Origin: Natrinema soli | GTDB lineage: Archaea > Halobacteriota > Halobacteria > Halobacteriales > Natrialbaceae | Direction: 5' to 3' | DNA: 10,246 nt | Assembly (NCBI RefSeq): GCF_028618695.1 | Contig: NZ_JAQIVI010000083.1 | Location: 1-10,246 of the forward strand | Part shown: one piece after another, positions 1 to 6,441 of the stretch | Layout: the number at the start of each line of letters is the position of its first letter | Numbering within the stretch: position 1 is the first letter of the stretch | Notes under the pieces: model-generated | Told to the model about the DNA's origin: nothing | Seen by the model: only the letters and a program-made list of their open reading frames with translations | The model's database searches: none | Made by a program: the position numbers and the translations under genes

Positions 1-293
1 AGGACCTCGCGACCCGCGTCGACGACGGGACCGTCACGGGTGCGGACGTTCGAGCGGCCGAGGTCGGCGAGGGCCGCAAATCGACCCCCGAGATCGACGA
101 TATCGACCTCTCGATGGACGACCTCGAGACGGCACGGTCGGGAGACGGCGGCTCCGGTGGCAATACCGATCGGCCCGACGACGGCCCGCTCGCCGGGTCG
201 GTCGACCGCGACGCGGACGGCGTGACGAGCGACGAATCCACGGACGACGAGCCCGGTTTGTTCGGCCGACTCAAGCAACTCTTCTCGCGGTAG
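1..293 (+). CDS. C-terminus of an unidentified acidic protein (5' end outside window)
   Basis: An open frame enters from the left edge (codons in phase with base 3) and stops at TAG 291-293, giving about 96 residues. The segment is rich in Asp, Gly, Ser and Thr and low in hydrophobic residues, so it looks like a disordered acidic linker. It ends in a short amphipathic tail, GLFGRLKQLFSR. Such a tail after an acidic linker is common in haloarchaeal proteins and may contact a membrane or a partner. The strong G/C third-position bias supports coding. The N-terminal part that would identify the family is missing, so no function is assigned. It converges on the carrier gene that ends at 410. Confidence 0.7.
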   Translation, partial: DLATRVDDGTVTGADVRAAEVGEGRKSTPEIDDIDLSMDDLETARSGDGGSGGNTDRPDDGPLAGSVDRDADGVTSDESTDDEPGLFGRLKQLFSR

Positions 294-409
294 TGGGCGG
301 CTTCATCGGTCCGGATCGGTTTCATCGGTGGTCGAGGCATACCCCGGCCCTTGAGGTCGGGTTGTTGACCGCCACTCGAGAGTCGATGTCCGAAGCCGAA
401 CCCTGCCCG

Positions 410-1318
410 CTAGCTAACCAGCGTGATCAGGGCGAATAGCGTCGCGATGGAGGCCAGCGTCGTGACGAAGACGTTCAGCGACGCGAACTCCCGGTCGCCA
501 CCGAGTTCGTTCGCGAAGACGAACGTCGAGACGGCGGTGGGCGTGCCGAGCATCACGACGCTGGCAGTGAACGTCGCGGGATCGACGGCCAGCGCGGAGA
601 AGACGGCCCACGCGAGGGCGGGCATCAGGCAGATCTTGAGCGCGACGACGGCGGCGGTCGCCCCGGCGTCGATCGAGGGCACGTCGACCTGCAGGGACGC
701 CCCGACACAGAGCAACGCGACCGGTAAGGCGAGCGAGCCGACCGCATCGAGGCCAGTTGCGGCGGACGACGGGATCGAGATCCCGAGGGAGCCGACCGCG
801 AGGCCGGCGATCAGTGTCGCCAGGATGGGGTTCGTCGCGAGTCCGCGAAGTTCGCGCGCGATCGAGGCGTCACCACCGTTGAGCGTCGAGAGGACGAGGA
901 TCGTCAGCGGCAACTGGATCAGCGTCACGACGCCCAGCACGACGCTCGCGATCGCCGTCACCGACGCGTCGAACGTCGCGGCGACCAGTGGCAATCCGAG
1001 ATAGCCCAGATTCGAGTGATACGATTGGACGATCGCGACGCTCCGGCGGGCGCTCGAGTCGCGGTTTCGGTGGACGAGCGCGGAGAGTCCGGCGGTCGTG
1101 AACAGCACGAAGAGGAGGCCGGCGAGCAGCGCCGGCGAGAGCAGGTCCCCGATCGACCGATCGTAGGTGGAGACGAAGATCAGCGCCGGCAGCGCGACGT
1201 AGTAGGCCGCGGCGTTCAACAGTTCGGTCCGATGGCGGTCGAGGATCCCGCTCGTCCGCAATCCGGCTCCGACCAGCAACACGACGAGCAGCGCCAGCAG
1301 CCGGCCGACGACTTCCAT
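410..1318 (-). CDS. AEC family transporter (auxin efflux carrier-like permease)
   Basis: Integral membrane carrier of the auxin efflux carrier (AEC) superfamily. Members export or exchange small organic anions; the substrate here cannot be told. The 302-residue product is normal for the family and shows about ten hydrophobic segments. Family-like motifs include YHSNLGYLGLPL near residue 100, LPVALLCVGASL in the second half, and GTPTAVSTFVFANELGGD near the C-terminus. The chosen start is MEVVGRLLALLVV at 1318, because the first membrane segment then begins at once. The frame is open back to a Met at 1363, which would add 15 polar residues unlike an AEC N-terminus. It is transcribed divergently from the small genes at 1374, with a 55-base shared gap. 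Family assignment is firm and the substrate unknown. Confidence 0.88.
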   Translation of the reverse strand: MEVVGRLLALLVVLLVGAGLRTSGILDRHRTELLNAAAYYVALPALIFVSTYDRSIGDLLSPALLAGLLFVLFTTAGLSALVHRNRDSSARRSVAIVQSYHSNLGYLGLPLVAATFDASVTAIASVVLGVVTLIQLPLTILVLSTLNGGDASIARELRGLATNPILATLIAGLAVGSLGISIPSSAATGLDAVGSLALPVALLCVGASLQVDVPSIDAGATAAVVALKICLMPALAWAVFSALAVDPATFTASVVMLGTPTAVSTFVFANELGGDREFASLNVFVTTLASIATLFALITLVS

Positions 1319-1373
1319 AATCCGCTCGAGTCGACTCGCGGGTTTGTACCGTTCGATCTTCAACGACGATGAG

Positions 1374-1493
1374 ATGGAGTTCCCTTGGCTCGGTCGGCTC
1401 GAGATCGGAAGCGACGACCCCGTCGCCCGATACGATCAAACGTTCATGATGCTGGACGACGTGGAAGGCCTCGAGGAGGTCGAGTCACAGTGA
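1374..1493 (+). CDS. small acidic protein, 39 aa, coupled to the downstream zinc protein
   Basis: A short frame begins at ATG 1374 (MEFPWLGRLEIG...) and ends at TGA 1491-1493. It has the acidic composition and G/C-ending codons of the flanking haloarchaeal genes (for example DDVEGLEEVESQ at the end). Its stop overlaps the GTG start of the next ORF in a GTGA quartet, the usual sign of translational coupling. I do not recognise a family. The alternative is that the region belongs to a longer upstream-extended form of the zinc protein, whose frame is open back to 1385. The coupled arrangement makes two ORFs more likely. It may be leaderless, since it lies only 55 bases from the divergent carrier gene. 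Confidence 0.5.
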   Translation: MEFPWLGRLEIGSDDPVARYDQTFMMLDDVEGLEEVESQ

Positions 1494-1759
1494 CCGAGAG
1501 CACCCTTTCGGATATCCCGTCTCGGATCGGAGCGGGGCTCCGAAGCCGACTGCAGCGCCTTCGCTGGTGGTTCGCGCTGCGAGTCGGCGGCGCTCCGAGC
1601 TGTGCGGTCTGCGGCGACGAGGCGGCGTGGATCGCCGAGACGGAGGCCGAACCGCGCTGCTTTCGCCACATTCCGAGCGAGGGATCGGATGCGATACGAG
1701 ACGTAGAGCCCGCCGACTGTTTCACCGACTGGGATAGCGACGCGGGATCTCGAGACTGA
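1490..1759 (+). CDS. small zinc-binding-type protein (CxxC...CxxH), 89 aa
   Basis: The GTG start at 1490 overlaps the stop of the preceding 39-aa ORF by four bases. The product has a basic, amphipathic N-terminal stretch (residues 11-33, with LRSRLQRLRWWFALRVGG). A compact cysteine/histidine cluster follows: C38 and C41 (CAVC), then C57 and H60 (CFRH), about 16 residues apart, consistent with one tetrahedral zinc site. The tail from residue 61 is acidic. Small single-zinc-finger proteins of this size are abundant in haloarchaea and mostly uncharacterised, so nucleic-acid or protein binding cannot be chosen. The frame also opens upstream at 1385, but that extension is Arg-rich and reads like an out-of-frame shadow. 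This is the last gene before base composition drops. Confidence 0.62.
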   Translation: MTESTLSDIPSRIGAGLRSRLQRLRWWFALRVGGAPSCAVCGDEAAWIAETEAEPRCFRHIPSEGSDAIRDVEPADCFTDWDSDAGSRD

Positions 1760-1842
1760 CAGAGAGAAGTATCGACGAACTCGAGTTATAACAGTAGTTG
1801 GTAGTACGGTTCCTTTATTCAAAATTGGATTCGAAACTGAAA

Positions 1843-1871
1843 CGGTCAATCTGGAAACTACACATGCTTAC
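1843..1871 (+). repeat. upstream motif, copy 1 (before the HalOD1 pseudogene)
   Basis: AACTACACATGCTTAC at 1856-1871 is identical over 16 bases to 7880-7895. The left half (CTGAAACGG, 1847-1855 region) is diverged relative to CTGAACGG in the other copies. It lies 70 bases before the pseudogene ATG at 1937, the same kind of position as the three copies at 7207, 7870 and 8471. Confidence 0.55.
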
Positions 1872-1906
1872 ACAACGATTCACCTACATCCTCACAACGT
1901 ATGTGA

Positions 1907-1913
1907 TTTATCC
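1907..1913 (+). promoter_or_regulatory. TATA-like box for the HalOD1 gene
   Basis: TTTATCC is centred 27 bases before the ATG at 1937. That is the geometry of a leaderless archaeal promoter, and the same box-to-start distance is seen at 7951 and 8591. Confidence 0.4.
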
Positions 1914-2067
1914 GGCCGCGCCTACTAAAAATAGTAATGGAACACGATATCCCGGAAGATCACTTGATAGTTGAACATACGATTCCATAAGATGAAACGG
2001 TAAGTATAGCAACTGTCCATGCTGTAAGCACATTGAAAGAATGTAGCCCTTGCGATTTGACACCATT

Positions 2068-2075
2068 ATATGAGA
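2068..2075. repeat. 8-bp target-site duplication, left copy
   Basis: ATATGAGA directly precedes the left terminal repeat of the MITE and is repeated perfectly at 2308-2315. Eight bases is the usual duplication length of IS6-family transposition. Confidence 0.9.
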
Positions 2076-2307
2076 GGCACTGTCTAGTTAAGCGATTCTA
2101 ACGTCAAACGCCGTTTCAGCGTCTGTCGAAGCAACACCGATGGGATCTGGGACCATTACTGTTTATGGGACGTTTGCTGAAGCAGCCGAATTTTCGCTGC
2201 TCGTGGAACAGGGTCTCTTTATGTTAAATCATAGATGGTAATTTCACAACCGATACCGTCACTTCATTGTCGTCCTGTCTTGCGGTTTCCCTTATCTAGA
2301 CAGTACC
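2076..2307. mobile_element. IS6-type MITE, 232 bp, inserted in the HalOD1 gene
   Basis: The element begins GGCACTGTCTAGTTAAG and ends in the inverse of GGTACTGTCTAGATAAG. These are roughly 20-bp terminal inverted repeats (2076-2095 and 2288-2307) with three mismatches. The outer GGCACTGT is the end typical of the IS6/IS26 family. Perfect 8-bp direct repeats flank it. There is no transposase frame inside; the longest open stretch begins near 2139 and codes about 33 residues with no recognisable motif. It must therefore have been moved in trans by a related transposase. The relic at 2440-2710 carries a similar end (13 of 16 bases), so its family is the natural helper. The intact duplication suggests a fairly recent insertion. 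Confidence 0.88.
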
Positions 2308-2315
2308 ATATGAGA
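2308..2315. repeat. 8-bp target-site duplication, right copy
   Basis: ATATGAGA, identical to 2068-2075. Together the two copies define the insertion event in the PLYE codons of the HalOD1 gene. Confidence 0.9.
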
Positions 2316-2439
2316 CGATAGATCCAGAAATGATGAATGACTTGTGTGAGTCACAACAGGATGGATCAGTTAAATTTGTCTACAGCGGCTTTCACATCAC
2401 TGTTGAGAACGGTAATTATCTCGCACTTCGAGAGGAAAG

Positions 2440-2665
2440 GAGGTTCGGCATACCGTCCCTGACAACTACTGAACCAGAGGCGAACTCTATATGACTTTGG
2501 GACGGGACCAAATTCTTCGAGAGCGGCGGCGGTTTTACGAAGCGAGATACCTGTCGACTGAAGCCGCACCGCGAGCGTTCTGAGGGCGCTCGCGGTGCTC
2601 TCGTCATCCCAGCAGTGAAGCGGATCTGCTTCGAGCGTGACAGTGAACGGTTCTTGGAACTGCAT
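2440..2665 (-). pseudogene. N-terminal fragment of an IS6-family transposase
   Basis: The minus-strand frame starts at ATG 2665 with MQFQEPFTVTLEADPLHCW and continues DESTASALRTLAVRL then GISLRKTAAALEEFG. This is the opening and helix-turn-helix region of one haloarchaeal IS6-family transposase lineage. After about 60 residues similarity shifts out of frame: RDGMPNLLSS in another phase corresponds to the expected segment before the catalytic domain, so there is at least one frameshift. The whole DDE catalytic domain is missing. The last 20 or so residues of the long minus frame (to 2366) are merely antisense to the HalOD1 remnant and are not transposase. It cannot be active. Confidence 0.68.
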
Positions 2666-2710
2666 GACAGCTGATTTCAAGAACTCCTCGCTCGTTGACT
2701 AGACATTGCT
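2440..2710 (-). mobile_element. truncated IS6-family insertion sequence relic
   Basis: The outer end at 2695-2710 reads, on the minus strand, AGCAATGTCTAGTCAA. It matches the MITE end GGCACTGTCTAGTTAA at 13 of 16 bases and lies 30 bases ahead of a transposase start, normal for IS6-family elements. The inner part is lost: the left edge falls near 2440, where HalOD1 coding similarity stops. No second terminal repeat or duplication is visible at that edge, so the element is decayed, not freshly inserted. Confidence 0.65.
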
Positions 2711-2789
2711 CTTTCTATGTACAGAAGTTGACGGTTTTTTCACCAAAAGCAAGACCTATAGCCTGCTATTTATGAATATGAACTGGTAA

Positions 2790-2999
2790 ATGGCTACTAC
2801 GATTCACGTCACTGCGGACCCGGTCTGGTCGGATCCCTCTATCGAGGGTCTCGAAGTCACTGACGCGGAATGGCTCCTCAACGTGGACCGAGACCACGAT
2901 CTTATCAGGGGCCCCGCCGGCATCGAACCAGCAAATGGAATGTGTGACTCTCAAATTCGACATAATGTGGTTACTCATCTCTATAGGGAGGGACGATGA
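2790..2999 (+). CDS. short paralogue of the 6442-6825 gene, coupled to ppk1 (69 aa)
   Basis: ATG 2790 opens a 69-residue product whose first 35 residues closely match the 127-residue protein encoded on the other strand at 6825-6442. Both share TADxVWSDPxIEGLEV and DAEWxLNVDR. Similarity then weakens (GIEPANGM versus GISPNGEI) and the frame ends at TGA 2997-2999, overlapping the ppk1 ATG as ATGA. It has either shortened by decay or been kept as a coupled leader ORF for ppk1. The sequence ahead of it (2740-2789) is AT-rich with CCTATAG and TATTTAT as TATA candidates. I do not recognise the family. Loss of the C-terminal half compared with the other copy suggests it may not be functional on its own. 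Confidence 0.5.
   Translation: MATTIHVTADPVWSDPSIEGLEVTDAEWLLNVDRDHDLIRGPAGIEPANGMCDSQIRHNVVTHLYREGR
2986..2991 (+). promoter_or_regulatory. Shine-Dalgarno site for ppk1
   Basis: GGGAGG lies four bases before ATG 2996, a clear ribosome-binding site. Most other starts in this window look leaderless, so ppk1 seems to be translated as the second gene of a two-ORF transcript. Confidence 0.65.
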
Positions 3000-5377
3000 A
3001 CGAGCGGGACCTGACCAATCCCGATTATTATCTCAACCGGGAGCTCTCGGAACTCGCCTATCAAGAACGTGTGCTGCGAGAGGGAATGGATGCCAGGAAT
3101 CCCCCCCTTGAGCGGCTCCGATTTCTCGCGTTCTTCACCAAGAACATGGACGAGTTCTTCATGAAGCGTGTTGGTGGACTTAAACAACAGATCGACGCTG
3201 GCGTGACCGAGACGACGCCGGACGGTCGAACGCCGAAACAACAGTGGTGTGAGGTACTCGATACCGTCCGACCTCTTTTTCGAGAGCAGTCGAAATATTG
3301 GCAGCAGACCCTGAAGCCAACACTGGCAGAGGAAGGGATCGATATCCGTGAACCCAGCGAGCTATCGTCCGCCCAATATGAAGAATTACAGAACTACTAC
3401 GAAGAATCGATCCTTCCAACCTTGACGCCACTCGCCTTTGACCCGGCCCACCCGTTCCCGTTCATTTCGAACCTTTCGCTGTCCCTTGCGGTGCTTTCCT
3501 CCGATGAAAACAGCGAGACGCGGTTCACTCGCATCAAGATACCGTCGAATCAACCGCGGCTGGTGGCGATTCCTAGGGAAACCGATCAGTACATTCTTAT
3601 CGAGGATCTGATCGAGGCTAACCTCGACCTCTTACTACCTAATCTCGACATCCGTGACGTGTCAAAATTCAAGGTGACCAGAAACGCTGAAGTGCGGCGC
3701 AACGAGGAGGTTGCCGAAGATCTTATTGACGTGGTCGAAGAAGTCCTGGAGGAACGTCGCTTCGCCACCATGGTCAGGCTGGAGGTTGACGCCGAGATGC
3801 CTGACGAATCGGTCTCAATTCTCAAAGAGCAGCTCCATATGCAGGATCGGGAAGTGTTCTATCGGGAAGGGCCGATTGACTTCGAGGACTTCTTTGAACT
3901 CCTCGACTTGGAGTATCCCGACCTCAAACTACCGTCGTGGACGCCGAAAGCACATCCCCGATTGGGGACGGTCACAAGCGAGGCCAAAGATGAGGAGACG
4001 GATATTTTTAGGGAAATCCAGAAAGGAGACATTCTCGCACATCATCCGTATCACTCTTTCAAGGGGACGATACAGTATTTTCTCGATATGGCGGCGAACG
4101 ACCCCAACGTACTTGCGGTGAAAGCAGCTATCTATCGGACGGCAAACGACTCCAAGATAATTCAGAGTCTCATCGACGCCGCCAACAACGGCAAACAGGT
4201 GGCGGTAATGGTCGAGCTCAAGGCTCGCTTCGACGAGAAGAACAATCTTGAATGGGCTCGACAATTAGAAGAAGAAGGAATTCACGTCGCCTACGGCACC
4301 GTTGGCTTGAAGACGCATACGAAGACAGCGCTCGTCGTTCGCCAAGAGGATGATGGCGTTCAACTGTACTCGCACGTCGGCACTGGAAATTATAACTCCG
4401 AGACGGCGAAGGGATATTCAGATGTTGGATTGCTAACATCTGATCGGGATATCGGGCAAGACCTTACGAAGGTGTTCAACTTCTTCACTGGACCGACCCT
4501 CGATAATCGCTTCCGGAAGCTCCTCATCGCACCAGTGACGATACGCGAGCGGTTCACCGAAATGATCAGACGAGAAATCGACCATGCTGAGTCAGGTCAG
4601 CGGGCACGAATCGTTGTCAAGGTGAACGGACTCGAAGATCCGTCGATGGTTGCGGAACTCTATCGGGCTTCGATGGCAGGGGTCAAGATCGACCTAATCG
4701 TGCGAGACATTTGTCGGCTCCGCCCAGAGATTGAGGGCTTGAGCGAGAACATCACTGTGCATTCGATCGTCAGTCGGTTTCTTGAACACGCCAGAATCTT
4801 CTACTTCGAGAATGCAGGCGACCCCGAGTGGTTCATCGGATCGGCTGACTGGATGACACGGAACCTCGATCATCGAGTTGAAGCTATCACGCCCGTGGAA
4901 AATCAACAGCTTCGAGAACAGTTACGCTTCATCTTGGAAGCCTCACTGAAGGATAATCGTCGCCGGTGGGTGATGCAAAGTGACGGACACTACGAGCAAG
5001 TCACGCCGGATGACGAACCGGTGTGGGATATCCAAGAGATCCTGATGGCTGCCTCTGAAGCTGCCGTTGATCGCGGTTATGGGCCTGGGATGGTAGTTGA
5101 TACGGATCTTGTCGAGGACGACCTCCTGATCGACGAAGCTCCTGAAAACGAGCCGGGTATGGATTCCACGAATGCGGATTATGCTGTGGAGGCCGATGCC
5201 TCCGGTCCGGTGCAATCAGACGAGGGCAACAAATCCATCTTCGATATGTACTCCGAACACTGGTACCATCCCGATAGTGAGACGTACGGCTGGACGGTAC
5301 GAACCACTGAGGGGGATCGCCGGTACTTCAAGACACAAAAGGGAGCCCGAGAACGCCTTCGAGCGGAATACGAGTAG
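2996..5377 (+). CDS. ppk1: polyphosphate kinase 1 (PPK1) with C-terminal extension
   Basis: Cytosolic or membrane-associated enzyme that reversibly transfers the ATP gamma-phosphate onto inorganic polyphosphate. The 793-residue product follows the PPK1 order. The N-terminal YYLNRELSELAYQERVL has Glu19 where family members usually have Trp. LERLRFLAFFTKNMDEFFM follows at 39-57, then the head domain and two phospholipase-D-like catalytic halves. The likely phosphohistidine is H441 in GLKTHTK (HxK), with YSHVGTGNYNSETAKGYSD at 458-476. The second catalytic histidine is H598 in FLEHARIFYFENAG, followed by SADWMTRNLDHRVE (616-629). Conserved similarity ends near 675, and about 118 extra residues follow: an acidic linker and a tail rich in aromatic and basic residues (WYHPDSETYGW onward). 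The start has a Shine-Dalgarno and overlaps the upstream ORF by ATGA. It converges on the phosphatase at 5564. Confidence 0.95.
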   Translation: MNERDLTNPDYYLNRELSELAYQERVLREGMDARNPPLERLRFLAFFTKNMDEFFMKRVGGLKQQIDAGVTETTPDGRTPKQQWCEVLDTVRPLFREQSKYWQQTLKPTLAEEGIDIREPSELSSAQYEELQNYYEESILPTLTPLAFDPAHPFPFISNLSLSLAVLSSDENSETRFTRIKIPSNQPRLVAIPRETDQYILIEDLIEANLDLLLPNLDIRDVSKFKVTRNAEVRRNEEVAEDLIDVVEEVLEERRFATMVRLEVDAEMPDESVSILKEQLHMQDREVFYREGPIDFEDFFELLDLEYPDLKLPSWTPKAHPRLGTVTSEAKDEETDIFREIQKGDILAHHPYHSFKGTIQYFLDMAANDPNVLAVKAAIYRTANDSKIIQSLIDAANNGKQVAVMVELKARFDEKNNLEWARQLEEEGIHVAYGTVGLKTHTKTALVVRQEDDGVQLYSHVGTGNYNSETAKGYSDVGLLTSDRDIGQDLTKVFNFFTGPTLDNRFRKLLIAPVTIRERFTEMIRREIDHAESGQRARIVVKVNGLEDPSMVAELYRASMAGVKIDLIVRDICRLRPEIEGLSENITVHSIVSRFLEHARIFYFENAGDPEWFIGSADWMTRNLDHRVEAITPVENQQLREQLRFILEASLKDNRRRWVMQSDGHYEQVTPDDEPVWDIQEILMAASEAAVDRGYGPGMVVDTDLVEDDLLIDEAPENEPGMDSTNADYAVEADASGPVQSDEGNKSIFDMYSEHWYHPDSETYGWTVRTTEGDRRYFKTQKGARERLRAEYE

Positions 5378-5498
5378 CTGTCTCAAATCGCCTTCTCTCT
5401 TTGAATTCGGTATTCCACCATAGTCGTGACGTACAGTGTTTCCTTTAAGCTACGAGCCTTCGAATATCAGTAATTCTACTATGTTGCTTCAATTGGAA

Positions 5499-5512
5499 AC
5501 GAACCGATTGAT
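5499..5512 (+). repeat. short dispersed repeat ACGAACCGATTGAT, copy 1
   Basis: This 14-base word in the gap between the convergent ppk1 and phosphatase genes recurs exactly at 7100-7113. Its 11-base core, CGAACCGATTG, is found again at 9102-9112. All three copies are in the same orientation and outside the confident genes. Confidence 0.45.
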
Positions 5513-5563
5513 AAGATGGGTTACTGTTCTTGCCTGCTCGATACATGAGAACCGAGTAATGGT

Positions 5564-6250
5564 TCAGGCTATGCTGACGACTTTCGAATCGTCCCGCTGT
5601 TGATGGGTTGTCGTTTGCTCTACCGTGATGAATTCGCCGTTCTGGTAGTCGTACGCAGTGAGCTTTCCGCCGTAGACGCATCCAGTATCGAGACCGACGG
5701 CGTACTCCAGTTCCATGGGGCCCTCGTGGACAGTGTGTCCGAAGAATACGCGGTAAGGCCCATCATAGTCGTCGTACCAGAATGGCCCATCGTATCCTTC
5801 ACCGGCGGGTGAACGCATGGTCAATAGCTCTTCGGCAGTATGGGTATCTAGTGGTCGATCGGGATCTACACCACCATGGGCGACGAGCGCGTCGTCGAAC
5901 GAAATCACGACGGGAAGTGACTCGAAATATGCTCGATCGCCACTCCGTAGCCAGTTTGGATGCTTATCACCACGCACGATTTTCTGCTCATTATTTCCGC
6001 GGACACTGACGAGCCGATCATCATTGCGGACGAGGTCGATGACGCCGGGGCTATCTGGACCCTTTCGTACAAGGTCACCGACGAAGACGAGGAGGTCGTT
6101 ATCGCTCGGGTCGAGCTCGGCTAAGAGTTTCTCCAAAGTGGCCCGGCTGCCGTGGACATCTCCGATGATATACACCTCCCTGTGGTCATCGATATCGAGC
6201 CGTTCGTGGTGTGATTCGACATTCTCACTGAACTGGGGTTTTGTATTCAT
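5564..6250 (-). CDS. PPP-superfamily metallophosphatase (ApaH/PrpA-like)
   Basis: Calcineurin-like phosphoesterase of the PPP type, 228 residues, a normal size for ApaH/PrpA-like enzymes. Metal-binding motifs appear in order: GDVHG (D31, H33), GDLVRKGPDS (58-67, D59), RGNNE (84-88), AHGGVD (H125) and FGHTVHEGP (H172). GLDTGCVYGGKLTAY follows near the C-terminus. The third motif is normally GNHE/GNHD; here Asn replaces the His that acts as general acid in PPP enzymes. Possible substrates are phosphoproteins, diadenosine polyphosphates or polyphosphate (yeast Ppn2 is a PPP-family polyphosphatase). Facing ppk1 makes the last attractive, but only by context. No Shine-Dalgarno is visible. A TATA-like stretch (6294-6301, minus strand TATTATTT) predicts a start of transcription near 6270. 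Confidence 0.88.
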   Translation of the reverse strand: MNTKPQFSENVESHHERLDIDDHREVYIIGDVHGSRATLEKLLAELDPSDNDLLVFVGDLVRKGPDSPGVIDLVRNDDRLVSVRGNNEQKIVRGDKHPNWLRSGDRAYFESLPVVISFDDALVAHGGVDPDRPLDTHTAEELLTMRSPAGEGYDGPFWYDDYDGPYRVFFGHTVHEGPMELEYAVGLDTGCVYGGKLTAYDYQNGEFITVEQTTTHQQRDDSKVVSIA

Positions 6251-6257
6251 TAGCGGG

Positions 6258-6278
6258 GTTTGAAGCTGAGATTCAAAC
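6258..6278. promoter_or_regulatory. inverted repeat over the phosphatase transcription start (operator candidate)
   Basis: GTTTGAA at 6258-6264 and TTCAAAC at 6272-6278 form a perfect 7-bp inverted repeat with a 7-base spacer. It lies just before the phosphatase ATG (6250) and over the transcription start predicted from the TATA-like stretch at 6294-6301. A second pair, CTGAG 6266-6270 and CTCAG 6280-6284, interlocks with it. A dimeric repressor site or a leader hairpin would both fit. Confidence 0.4.
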
Positions 6279-6342
6279 GCTCAGTTGCGGTAGGAAATAA
6301 TACTCCGTAATCGGATTAAGTTATTTACTAATAGAGCCATGT

Positions 6343-6420
6343 ATGGCTATGTATCTTCTCGCTGCGATCGCTGGCTTGATCTTAGAGGTGGTATCCGGTG
6401 GAGGAATTGGAGACGGGTAG
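6343..6420 (+). CDS. putative hydrophobic micropeptide, 25 aa
   Basis: ATG 6343 (or 6349, two residues later) opens MAMYLLAAIAGLILEVVSGG, ending at TAG 6418-6420. The first 17 residues could form one membrane helix. TTATTTA at 6321-6327 is a TATA-like box 22-28 bases upstream, which fits leaderless initiation, and the phosphatase is transcribed divergently from the same gap. Against it: the ORF is very short and no relative is recognised. It could instead be the surviving N-terminus of a longer lost gene. Confidence 0.27.
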   Translation: MAMYLLAAIAGLILEVVSGGGIGDG

Positions 6421-6441
6421 TGCGATTTGTCCTTTTGTCTC

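Larger units (their letters stand above)
1937..2494 (+). pseudogene. HalOD1-domain protein, broken by a nonsense codon and a MITE
   Basis: Remnant of a small (about 87-codon) haloarchaeal protein made mostly of the HalOD1 output domain, a family often linked to signal transduction. The frame starts at ATG 1937 (MEHDIPEDHLIVEHTIP). It meets TAA at 1988-1990, then continues in the same frame with SIATVHAVSTLKECSP and the PLYE that precedes an insertion. A 232-bp element plus an 8-bp duplication (240 bases, 2076-2315) interrupts the PLYETIDPE motif. Removing it restores the frame exactly, followed by DGSVKFVYSGFHITVENGNY and LALREER. Domain similarity ends near 2437. The frame then runs into the adjacent transposase relic and stops at TGA 2492. 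Three lesions (nonsense codon, insertion, fused 3' end) say it is dead. Assignment to HalOD1 rests on recognised motif order, not a database search. Confidence 0.82.

Noticed and set aside
423..1004. 193-codon + strand frame opposite the carrier gene
   Set aside because: It is a shadow of the AEC transporter, whose membrane segments and motifs are unmistakable on the minus strand.
2366..2440. C-terminal part of the long minus-strand frame, as transposase
   Set aside because: It is antisense to the HalOD1 coding remnant (VYSGFHITVENGN on the + strand), and its residues do not resemble any transposase segment.
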